Positions 42,677 through 48,838 of a DNA stretch of 48,838 nt are shown here, piece after piece. Positions within the stretch are counted from its first letter, which is position 1. Every line of letters begins with the position of its first letter. The stretch is taken from assembly GCA_035461525.1 (NCBI GenBank), contig DATHVD010000081.1, forward strand, positions 1 through 48,838. Reading direction: 5' to 3'. The notes below the pieces were generated by a model. The model saw nothing but the letters and a program-made list of their open reading frames with translations, had not been told where the DNA came from and did no database searches. Both the position numbers and the translations under genes were made by a program. The DNA comes from JAIBJN01 sp035461525. Lineage in GTDB: Bacteria; Actinomycetota; Thermoleophilia; Gaiellales; Gaiellaceae.

Positions 42677-43378
42677 ATGGAACGGCCGCTGACGGTCCTC
42701 CTCGTGGACGACGAGGACTCGGTGCAGAAGCTCCTCACGTATCCGCTGGAACGGGAGGGGTATCGCGTCGTGCAGGCGCGTGACGGCGAGGAGGCGCTCG
42801 AGCGCTACCGGGAACAGCCGGTCGACCTCGTCGTCCTCGACCTGATGTTGCCGAGGCTCGACGGCCTGGCAGTCTGCCGGCGCCTGCGGGAGGAGCGCAG
42901 CGCCGTTCCGATCATCATGCTCACGGCCCGCGGCGACGAGGGCGACAAGGTGCTCGGCCTCGAGCTCGGCGCCGACGACTACATCACGAAGCCGTTCTCG
43001 ATCCGCGAGTTCATGAGCCGGGTGCGGGCCCTCCTGCGGCGGGCGCAGCTGCCCCCGCTCGATGCCCGCGTGGACGTGATCGAGGTGGACGGGCTCCGCA
43101 TCGACGCCTCCAGGCGCACCGTCGAGGTGCGCGGCGCGCCCGCGCAGCTCACGTACCTGGAGTTCGAGCTCCTGCGCATGCTCGCGGCGAGCCCCGGACG
43201 CGTTTTCACGCGAAAAGCGCTCCTGGACGAGCTGTGGGGCGGCTCGGAGTTCCGGGATCCCCGCACGATCGACGTGCACGTGCGCCACCTGCGCGAGAAG
43301 ATCGAGCGCGACCCAGCCGAGCCCGAGTTCATCTTCACGGTCCGGGGGGCGGGCTACCGTTTCCGCGACGTGCCATGA
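42677..43378 (+). CDS. OmpR/PhoB-family response regulator
   Basis: A 233-aa two-domain regulator. The receiver has acid pocket DDED (11-14), phosphoacceptor D55 in LVVLDLMLP, Thr in MLTARG and Lys in YITKPF. The C-terminal winged helix contains LTYLEFELLRML, GRVFTRKALLDELWG, and RTIDVHVRHLREKIE with FTVRGAGYRF. The ATG follows a leaderless-type promoter. It overlaps the partner histidine kinase gene by 4 nt. Confidence 0.95.
   Translation: MERPLTVLLVDDEDSVQKLLTYPLEREGYRVVQARDGEEALERYREQPVDLVVLDLMLPRLDGLAVCRRLREERSAVPIIMLTARGDEGDKVLGLELGADDYITKPFSIREFMSRVRALLRRAQLPPLDARVDVIEVDGLRIDASRRTVEVRGAPAQLTYLEFELLRMLAASPGRVFTRKALLDELWGGSEFRDPRTIDVHVRHLREKIERDPAEPEFIFTVRGAGYRFRDVP
43202..43217. promoter_or_regulatory. 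parS-like palindrome (weak)
   Basis: GTTTTCACGCGAAAAG inside the response regulator gene matches 11 of 16 positions of the widely conserved parS consensus (TGTTTCACGTGAAACA). It is listed mainly because a better match lies 1.5 kb away. Confidence 0.2.
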
Positions 43379-44808
43379 GGCAGCCCCGCTTCAGCCTCCG
43401 CGTCAAGGTCGGCCTCATTCTCTTCGGCGTCGTCGCCGGCGCGCTGGCGATCGTCTACGTCGCGGTGGCGCCGCAGCTCGAGTCCCGGCTCGTGAACTCG
43501 AAGACGAGGGAGCTCGAGCGCGCGCTCCCTGTCGCGGCGGCGACGGTGCGCAACCAGCCGACCCAGCTCACCTACCCCGAGACGGCGGCGGCGCTCGACG
43601 CGACCTTCGACGCGCGCGTGGTCATCTTCGTGAAGCTGGGCGACTCGCTCGTCGTCGTCGCCGACAGCGGGGCGCCTTCCGACGAGGACCTCCGGCGTGA
43701 CTCGATCGCGCTCGAGGCGGCGAGGACGGAGCGGCGCGTGTCGGGCCGGGTCGAGCGGGACGGGCGCGAGTTCGCCGAGGCTGCGACGCCCGTGGGGGAC
43801 GCGGAGGTCGTGCTCCTCTCGACGCCGCTCGACGACACGCTGGCGAACGTCGCCTTCGTCACGCGCTCGCTTGCGGTGGCCGGCGGCGTCGCGCTCTTCA
43901 TCGCCTGGCTCGCCGGCTACCTGATCTCGTGGAACTTCACCCGCCGCATCCGCGGGCTCGAGGAGGCGGCCGAGCGCCTGGCTGCCGGCGACTTCGAGAC
44001 CCCGGTCAAGGACGCCGGCCGCGACGAGATCGGGCAGCTCGCGGACGCCTTCGACAGCATGCGCGAGCGGCTCGCCGCGCTCGACCGGGCCCGGCGGGAG
44101 TTCATCGCCAACGCCTCGCACGAGCTGCGCACGCCGCTCTTCTCGCTGGGCGGCTTCGTCGAGCTGCTCGAGGAGGAGGGGATGGACGCAGACGTCCGGC
44201 GGGACTTCCTCGGCGAGATGGGCGCCCAGATCGAGCGGCTGACGCGCCTCGCCACCGATCTGCTCGACCTCTCGCGCCTCGACGCGGGCCAGCTCGAGGT
44301 CGAGGTGCGGCCGTTCGACCTGGCGCAGAGCGCGCGGCTCGTCGTGGACGAGTTCCGCGCTGCGGCGCACGCTGAGGAGCACGAGCTCCGCGTGGAGGCG
44401 GACGAGGAGCTGGGCGCGCTCGGCGACGAGCTGAGGGTGCAGCAGATCGCGCGGGCGTTCGTCGAGAACGCGCTCCGCCACACACCTGCGGGCACCGTCG
44501 TCGAGGTCGTCGCCGCGCGCGCGAACGGCGGAATGCGGCTGACGGTGCGCGACGACGGGCCGGGCATCCCCGAGGCGGACCAAAAGCACCTCTTCGAGCG
44601 CTTCTACCGGGCGGGCGGCGGCAAGGCATCGGGCAGCGGCCTCGGCCTGGCGATCGCCTCCGAGCTCGCGGAGCGGATGGACGGGACGATCGAGCTCAGC
44701 TCGCGGCCCGGTGAGACGGTGTTCGCCCTCACGCTTCCGCCTGCGACCGAAGCACCGTTTTCACGTGAAGCGGAGCCGGTGCCCGCAGGCGCTCCCGGCG
44801 GGCGATGA
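43375..44808 (+). CDS. Sensor histidine kinase
   Basis: A 477-aa membrane kinase. Two membrane helices (about 10-32 and 163-185) flank an extracytoplasmic sensor of about 130 residues; then HAMP (NFTRRIRGLEEAAERLAAGD), HisKA with phosphoacceptor H249 in FIANASHELRTPLFSLGG, and HATPase with FVENALRHTP (N box), RDDGPGIPEAD (G1), LFERFYR (F) and GSGLGLAI (G2). Signal unknown. The ATG overlaps the response regulator stop as ATGA. The HtrA protease gene follows, hinting at an envelope-stress circuit (inference). Confidence 0.95.
   Translation: MRQPRFSLRVKVGLILFGVVAGALAIVYVAVAPQLESRLVNSKTRELERALPVAAATVRNQPTQLTYPETAAALDATFDARVVIFVKLGDSLVVVADSGAPSDEDLRRDSIALEAARTERRVSGRVERDGREFAEAATPVGDAEVVLLSTPLDDTLANVAFVTRSLAVAGGVALFIAWLAGYLISWNFTRRIRGLEEAAERLAAGDFETPVKDAGRDEIGQLADAFDSMRERLAALDRARREFIANASHELRTPLFSLGGFVELLEEEGMDADVRRDFLGEMGAQIERLTRLATDLLDLSRLDAGQLEVEVRPFDLAQSARLVVDEFRAAAHAEEHELRVEADEELGALGDELRVQQIARAFVENALRHTPAGTVVEVVAARANGGMRLTVRDDGPGIPEADQKHLFERFYRAGGGKASGSGLGLAIASELAERMDGTIELSSRPGETVFALTLPPATEAPFSREAEPVPAGAPGGR
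44757..44772. promoter_or_regulatory. parS-like ParB binding site candidate
   Basis: GTTTTCACGTGAAGCG has the invariant TTTCACGTGAA core and matches 12 of 16 positions of the parS consensus. It lies at the 3' end of the kinase gene, about 16 kb from parAB, within the usual range of origin-proximal parS sites. No better match was noticed in the window by eye. Confidence 0.35.
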
Positions 44809-44809
44809 T

Positions 44810-44825
44810 CGTGCCGATAGGCACG
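44810..44825. terminator. Hairpin just after the histidine kinase gene
   Basis: CGTGCC (44810-44815), loop GATA, GGCACG (44820-44825), a perfect 6-bp stem starting 2 nt after the TGA. No U tract. It separates the two-component operon from the htrA promoter. Confidence 0.45.
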
Positions 44826-44861
44826 TACTGAGATCCGCCTCGGCGCTCCGGTGCGCGTCAC

Positions 44862-44867
44862 TACGAT
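44862..44867 (+). promoter_or_regulatory. -10 element for leaderless HtrA transcript
   Basis: TACGAT ends 9 nt before ATG 44877, the same spacing as for the response regulator, moeA and accD. No clear -35. Confidence 0.5.
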
Positions 44868-44876
44868 GAGTCGGAC

Positions 44877-46112
44877 ATGCCTCGCCCGGGCGCCGTCGCC
44901 GTCATCGCCATGGTCTCCGCCGCGCTCGGCGGCGCCGGTGCGCTCGCGCTCGGGCAGGCGACCGGCCTCGTCGACGGTGGCGGCACGCGCACCGAGCGGG
45001 TGGTCGTGTCCGCGCAGGAGGCCGCTCCCGCGGCCGAAAGGGTCGAGGGCGACGCCGCGCTGCCCCTCACGGGCAACGGCTTCGACGCGAGCGAGATCTA
45101 CGCGAAGCGCGCCTCCGGCGTCGTCACGATCTTCGCTCTCTTCGGCGACGAGGCCCAGACGGCCCCCGGGTCGGCCGCGCAGGGCTCGGGCTTCGTCGTC
45201 TCCGACGACGGCTACGTGCTCACGAACTCGCACGTGATCACGACCGCCGGCGAGGCGGGCACCGTGGGCGAGCCCGAGGCGGCCACGACGGTCTACATCC
45301 AGTTCCGCGACGGGGAGCGCGTCCCGGCCGAGATCGTCGGCTGGGACGTCTACGACGACGTCGGCCTGCTCAAGGTCGACCCCGCTCTGCACCCGGTCAG
45401 CCCCGTGCCGCTCGGCGACTCGAGCACGATCGTCGTCGGCGAGCCCGTGGCGGCCATCGGCAGCCCCTTCGGACAGGAGAGCTCGCTTTCGGTCGGCGTC
45501 GTCTCGGCCACGCAGCGGTCGATCGACTCGATCACGTCCGGATACAACCTCGTCGACGCGATCCAGACGGACGCGCCGATCAACCGCGGCAACTCGGGCG
45601 GGCCGATGTTCGACGCCGGCGGGGAGGTGATCGGGATCAACGCCCAGATTCGCAGCGAGTCCGGCACGGCGGAGGGCGTCGGCTTCGCCGTCCCGATCAA
45701 TGCCGCTAGGCGGTCGATGGAGCAGCTCATCCAGACGGGTCGCGTCGCCTACGCGTGGCTGGGCGTGACCACGCAGACGGTGACGCCGCGGCTGGCCGAG
45801 GAGCTCGGCTTCGATGCGCCGGCCGGGGCGATTGTCCAAGACGTCGTCGAGGGCAGCCCTGCCGCCCGGGCCGGCCTGCGGGGCGGAACCTCCGACCGGG
45901 AGTTCGAGGGCATCCCGATCAGAGCCGGCGGCGACCTCATCGTCGCCATCGACGGCGACGCCGTCGAGTCGGCGGAGGACGTCGTGCGCGCCGTCACGCA
46001 GCGCCTGCTCCCCGGCCAGAGCGTCGAGCTGACCGTGCTCCGCGGGAACGCGGAGCGCACGATCACGGTCGTGCTCGGCGAGCGCCCTGCGACGCCGCCG
46101 CGGCTGAACTGA
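44877..46112 (+). CDS. HtrA/DegP-type serine protease with PDZ domain
   Basis: A 411-aa secreted or membrane-anchored protease. An N-terminal hydrophobic segment (about 7-30) is followed by a low-complexity linker, a trypsin-like domain with triad H119 (TNSHV), D161 (YDDVGLLKV) and S240 (INRGNSGGPMF), and one PDZ domain (about 285-400; YAWLGVTTQTVTPRLAEELG). It degrades or refolds damaged envelope proteins. It lies downstream of a two-component system and upstream of a methyltransferase, with its own promoter. Confidence 0.94.
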   Translation: MPRPGAVAVIAMVSAALGGAGALALGQATGLVDGGGTRTERVVVSAQEAAPAAERVEGDAALPLTGNGFDASEIYAKRASGVVTIFALFGDEAQTAPGSAAQGSGFVVSDDGYVLTNSHVITTAGEAGTVGEPEAATTVYIQFRDGERVPAEIVGWDVYDDVGLLKVDPALHPVSPVPLGDSSTIVVGEPVAAIGSPFGQESSLSVGVVSATQRSIDSITSGYNLVDAIQTDAPINRGNSGGPMFDAGGEVIGINAQIRSESGTAEGVGFAVPINAARRSMEQLIQTGRVAYAWLGVTTQTVTPRLAEELGFDAPAGAIVQDVVEGSPAARAGLRGGTSDREFEGIPIRAGGDLIVAIDGDAVESAEDVVRAVTQRLLPGQSVELTVLRGNAERTITVVLGERPATPPRLN

Positions 46113-46125
46113 CCGGCGGAGAAAC

Positions 46126-46131
46126 TAGACT
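46126..46131 (+). promoter_or_regulatory. -10 element for leaderless methyltransferase transcript
   Basis: TAGACT ends 7 nt before ATG 46139, in the 26-nt gap after htrA. Confidence 0.45.
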
Positions 46132-46138
46132 CGCCGCG

Positions 46139-47011
46139 ATGGCCCGGCCGACGGAGGACGCCATCTTGCTCGGGGACAACCTCGACGTTCTCGCCGCCTA
46201 CGACGACGGGAGCTTCCAGCTCGTCTACGCTGACCCGCCGTTCAACACCGGGCGGCGGCAGCGACGGCGAACGCTGGCGGCGGCGGCCGACCCGGCCGGC
46301 GATCGGATCGGCTTCGGCGGCCGCCGCTACGCGACGCGTCTCGTGGCCGAAGCGTCCTTCGAGGACGCCTTCGACGACTACCTCGGCTTCCTCGAGCCGC
46401 GCCTGCGCGAGCTCCGCCGGCTGCTCGCCCCGACCGGGACGCTCTACCTGCACCTCGACTACCGCGAGGCGCACTACGTGAAGGTGCTCCTCGACGGGAT
46501 CTTCGGGCGCGAATGCTTCCTCAACGAGATCGTCTGGGCCTACGACTACGGCGCAAGGCCCCGGCGGCGGTGGCCGGCGAAGCACGACACGATCCTCGTC
46601 TACGTCCGCGACCCGTCCCGCACCTGGTTCGACGCCGGGGTGGTCGAGCGCGAGCCCTACATGGCGCCCGGGCTGGTCACGGCCGAGAAGGCCGCGCGCG
46701 GCAAGCTTCCGACCGACGTCTGGTGGCACACCATCGTCTCCCCGACCGGGCGGGAGAAGACGGGATACCCGACGCAGAAGCCGGAGGGGATCGTGCGCCG
46801 GATGGTGCAGGCCTCTACGCGGCCGGGAGACTGGTGCCTCGACCCGTTCGCGGGCTCGGGGACGCTCGGCGCCGTCGCCGCGCAGCTCGGGCGCCGCTAC
46901 GTGCTCGTCGACTCGAGCCCCGAGGCTGTGGCGATCGCGCGCTCGCGGCTGGCCCGGTTTGCACCCTTCGAGTCGCGGGTACGAGCCGCCTCGAGGCCCA
47001 AGGCCGGGTAG
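46139..47011 (+). CDS. Solitary DNA methyltransferase (N4/N6, beta-class order)
   Basis: A 290-aa DNA methylase. The catalytic motif IV VYADPPFNTG (about 29-38) comes before the SAM motif I DPFAGSGTLGAVAAQLGRRY near the C terminus, the beta-type order, with a short variable region between that must read the target. Other family points: LHLDYREAHYVKVLLDGIFG, NEIVWAYDYG, KHDTILVYVRDP, and KTGYPTQKPEGIVRR. DPPF/DPPY enzymes make 6-methyladenine or 4-methylcytosine; the target is unknown. No endonuclease gene is adjacent, so it looks like an orphan regulatory or maintenance methylase. Confidence 0.88.
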   Translation: MARPTEDAILLGDNLDVLAAYDDGSFQLVYADPPFNTGRRQRRRTLAAAADPAGDRIGFGGRRYATRLVAEASFEDAFDDYLGFLEPRLRELRRLLAPTGTLYLHLDYREAHYVKVLLDGIFGRECFLNEIVWAYDYGARPRRRWPAKHDTILVYVRDPSRTWFDAGVVEREPYMAPGLVTAEKAARGKLPTDVWWHTIVSPTGREKTGYPTQKPEGIVRRMVQASTRPGDWCLDPFAGSGTLGAVAAQLGRRYVLVDSSPEAVAIARSRLARFAPFESRVRAASRPKAG

Positions 47012-47050
47012 ATTCCTCCGGGATCGACTCGGGTCTGCGGCCCCAATCTC

Positions 47051-47473
47051 GTGACGAACGACAACGGCACCTCCGCGAGCGTCTCGCTCGTCATCCCGGC
47101 CAAGGCCGAGTACATCGCCCTCGGCCGGCTGGCCCTCACGGGCCTCCTGCGTTCACGAGCTGTGGAGCCCGAGGTGCTGGCGGACGTGAAGCTCGCGCTC
47201 ACGGAGGCCTGCTCGAACTCGATCCGGCACGCCTACGCCAACGGCGGCGGCGACGTGGTCATCCGCTACGAGCTCGACGGCGGCCGCCTCGCCGTCGAGA
47301 TCTGCGACGACGGCGACGGCTTCGATCCCGACCGCGCGCTCGCCGGCCACGGCGAGCTCGACGAGGGCGGGCTCGGCATCGCCATCATCCGCGCCGTGAC
47401 GGACGAGCTCGAGATCGGGGCCTGCGAGGACGGCCGGGGCTCGCGGCTGCGCTTCACGAAGCACCTCGCCTGA
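47051..47473 (+). CDS. RsbW-like anti-sigma factor / serine kinase (HATPase_c_2)
   Basis: A 140-aa GHKL ATPase of the RsbW/SpoIIAB type. The N box is KLALTEACSNSIRHAYANGG, G1 is CDDGDGFDP, and G2 is DEGGLGIAIIRAVTDELEIG. Such proteins bind and inhibit a sigma factor and phosphorylate an anti-anti-sigma partner, but no STAS or PP2C gene is nearby; the sigma gene at 8212 is far away. GTG start. A -10-like TAGATT overlaps the stop of the methyltransferase gene (47009-47014). Confidence 0.85.
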   Translation: MTNDNGTSASVSLVIPAKAEYIALGRLALTGLLRSRAVEPEVLADVKLALTEACSNSIRHAYANGGGDVVIRYELDGGRLAVEICDDGDGFDPDRALAGHGELDEGGLGIAIIRAVTDELEIGACEDGRGSRLRFTKHLA

Positions 47474-47495
47474 CCGCGCCCGCGACCGCGGACTG

Positions 47496-47501
47496 TATCC
47501 T
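47496..47501 (+). promoter_or_regulatory. -10 element for leaderless TreT-like transcript
   Basis: TATCCT ends 8 nt before GTG 47510, identical to the hexamer of the response regulator promoter. Confidence 0.45.
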
Positions 47502-47509
47502 CCGGCGCC

Positions 47510-48796
47510 GTGCAGCTACAGCACGTCAACGTCGGCTCGAAGGCGCTCGCCGACTACGCCTCGCTCGCCGAACGGGGGCTCATGGACCAGATCCGCGCGC
47601 TCGCCGAGCCTGTGCGCGATCTCCGCGTCCTGCACCTCTCGGCGACGGCCTTCGGGGGCGGTGTCGCGGAGATCCTCTACACGCTCGTGCCGCTCATGCG
47701 GGACGCCGGGCTCGAGGCCGAATGGCGCGTCATCTACGGCCAGGACGAGTTCTTCGACGTCACGAAGACGATCCACAACGCGCTCCAGGGCGACCGGACC
47801 GGACTCGCCCAAGAGCAGAAGGAGATCTTCCTCCGCTACAACCGCCTCAACGCGGAGGCGCTCGAGGACGAGTTCGACGTGGTCATCGTCCACGACCCCC
47901 AGCCCGCGGCGATGATCGAGCACGCGCGCGAGCGGGCCCGGCACTGGGTCTGGCGCTGCCACATCGACCTCTCGACCCCGAACCCCGAGGTGCTCGACTT
48001 CCTGCTCCCGTGGATCGCCCGCCACGACGCGTCGGTCTTCCACCGGGCCCAGTACGTCCCCGGCGCGGCCGGCCCGCCGGGCGCGTACGTCTGGCCGCCG
48101 GCGATCGACCCGCTCGCGCCGAAGAACATGGCGCTCTCCCCGGAGGACGCCGCCTACATCGTCGACCAGTTCGGCATCGACGTGAACCGGCCGCTCGTCA
48201 CCCAGGTCTCCCGCTTCGACCCGTGGAAGGACCCGCTCGGCGTGATCGAGGCCTGGCGGATCGTCCGCGAGGAGCACCCGGGCCTCCAGCTCGCGCTCGT
48301 CGGCTCGATGGCGCACGACGACCCGGAGGGATGGGACTACTACAACCGGACGGTCGAGGCGGCGGCCGGCGACCCGGACGTCTACATCCTCTCGAACCTG
48401 AACAACGTCGGCTCCGTCGAGGTGAACGCGTTCCAGGTGCACTCGGCCGCGGTGCTCCAGAAGTCGATCCGCGAGGGCTTCGGCCTCACCGTGACGGAGG
48501 CGCTCTGGAAGGGCCGGCCGGTCGTCGCCGGGAACGTCGGCGGGATCGTCGACCAGATGACGCACGGCGAGACGGGGTGGCTCGTCGGCTCGGTCGAGGA
48601 GTGCGCCGCGGCCGTGTCGGAGGTCCTCGCGGAGCCCGAGATCGCGCGCGCGATGGCGAAGGCCGGCAAGGAGCACGTCCGGTCGCGGTTCCTGACGCCG
48701 CGGCTCCTGCGCGACTGGCTCGCGCTCTTCAACGTGCTCGACGGGCGTGAAACGGACGCGGGCTCGGCGCTCGCCGCCGTCGGCGCCGCAGGCTGA
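47510..48796 (+). CDS. GT4 glycosyltransferase, trehalose synthase TreT-like
   Basis: A 428-aa GT-B glycosyltransferase. FGGGVAEILYTLVPLMRDAG with the following GLEAEWRVIYGQDEFFDVTK and HNALQG closely recalls TreT, which joins NDP-glucose and glucose to trehalose (reversible). The C-terminal half has VTQVSRFDPWKDPLGVIEAW, QKSIREGFGLTVTEALWKGR (the EX7E motif) and GNVGGIVDQ. Trehalose phosphorylase or another alpha-glycosyltransferase is an alternative. GTG start with a leaderless-type promoter. Confidence 0.85.
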   Translation: MQLQHVNVGSKALADYASLAERGLMDQIRALAEPVRDLRVLHLSATAFGGGVAEILYTLVPLMRDAGLEAEWRVIYGQDEFFDVTKTIHNALQGDRTGLAQEQKEIFLRYNRLNAEALEDEFDVVIVHDPQPAAMIEHARERARHWVWRCHIDLSTPNPEVLDFLLPWIARHDASVFHRAQYVPGAAGPPGAYVWPPAIDPLAPKNMALSPEDAAYIVDQFGIDVNRPLVTQVSRFDPWKDPLGVIEAWRIVREEHPGLQLALVGSMAHDDPEGWDYYNRTVEAAAGDPDVYILSNLNNVGSVEVNAFQVHSAAVLQKSIREGFGLTVTEALWKGRPVVAGNVGGIVDQMTHGETGWLVGSVEECAAAVSEVLAEPEIARAMAKAGKEHVRSRFLTPRLLRDWLALFNVLDGRETDAGSALAAVGAAG

Positions 48797-48798
48797 GT

Positions 48799-48818
48799 CC
48801 CGGGCGGGCCGGCCCGGG
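48799..48818. terminator. Hairpin after the TreT-like gene
   Basis: CCCGGGC (48799-48805), loop GGGCCG, GCCCGGG (48812-48818), starting just after the TGA (48794-48796). No U tract. The next ATG (48835) falls at the window edge and cannot be judged. Confidence 0.45.
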
Positions 48819-48838
48819 TAGGGTGACCGGCGGCATGG

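Noticed and set aside
46139..47473. Restriction-modification or other defence island
   Set aside because: Only a methyltransferase is seen; neighbours are an RsbW-like kinase, HtrA and a glycosyltransferase, with no nuclease, helicase or mobile gene.
47051..47473. Partner-switching module with the sigma gene at 8212
   Set aside because: The genes are 38 kb apart, the sigma is ECF-like rather than SigB/SigF-like, and no STAS or PP2C gene is present.

Overview
The window is about 48.8 kb of very GC-rich bacterial chromosome around the replication origin. The gene order rpmH–dnaA–dnaN–recF–dciA–gyrB–gyrA on one side and rpmH–rnpA–yidD–yidC–jag–rsmG–parA–parB on the other is the classic origin block. 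High GC, strong third-position G/C, frequent GTG starts, TANNNT -10 elements lying 7-10 nt before start codons (leaderless-type mRNAs), and a class E sortase with MptB-like and TreT-like glycosyltransferases all point to Actinomycetota. A deep lineage such as Thermoleophilia/Gaiellales is my best guess by inference; no 16S gene is present to confirm it. I see no insertion sequence, prophage, CRISPR array or integron.

Layout. (1) 1-8.8 kb, minus strand: 5' end of a LigD-type gene, then accA, accD, a zinc-ribbon arginase-fold protein, a HAD hydrolase, fabF, fabG, fabD, fabH, fabZ and an ECF-like sigma gene at the head. Acetyl-CoA carboxylase and the type II fatty acid synthase form a nearly continuous operon without acpP. 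birA, whose product biotinylates the carboxylase carrier, diverges from the sigma gene through an almost symmetric -10. (2) 9.6-15.3 kb: secreted PGRP-type amidase, NfeD protease plus slipin, a GalT-like enzyme and a small MerR-like protein. (3) 15.4-24.8 kb, minus strand: gyrA, gyrB, dciA, recF, dnaN, dnaA and candidate oriC. (4) 24.8-29.4 kb, plus strand: rpmH to parB and a tRNA-Ile that begins inside parB. (5) 29.5-34.5 kb: bifunctional-nuclease-family protein, then a convergent six-gene operon (binding protein, HAD, Cys/Met PLP enzyme, CPBP protease, archease, chorismate mutase), and DUF2203. (6) 34.5-48.8 kb: MscS channel, class A PBP, GT-C mannosyltransferase-like protein, moeA, sortase E with an M28-like membrane protein, a two-component system, HtrA, a solitary DNA methyltransferase, an RsbW-like kinase and a TreT-like glycosyltransferase.

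Most genes in operons overlap by 4 nt (ATGA/GTGA). In two cases (recF, galT) the only plausible start is CTG inside CTGA. Three convergent gene pairs end in short perfect hairpins that include both stop codons. Other points for follow-up are Gln at the quinolone-resistance position of GyrA, an E. coli-type insertion in GyrB, loss of both active-site glutamates in the M28 protein, parS-like palindromes near 43-45 kb, and a possible frameshift at the start of the GT-C gene. I did not find a clearly new multi-gene defence or mobile system; the most original signals are in gene-expression architecture.
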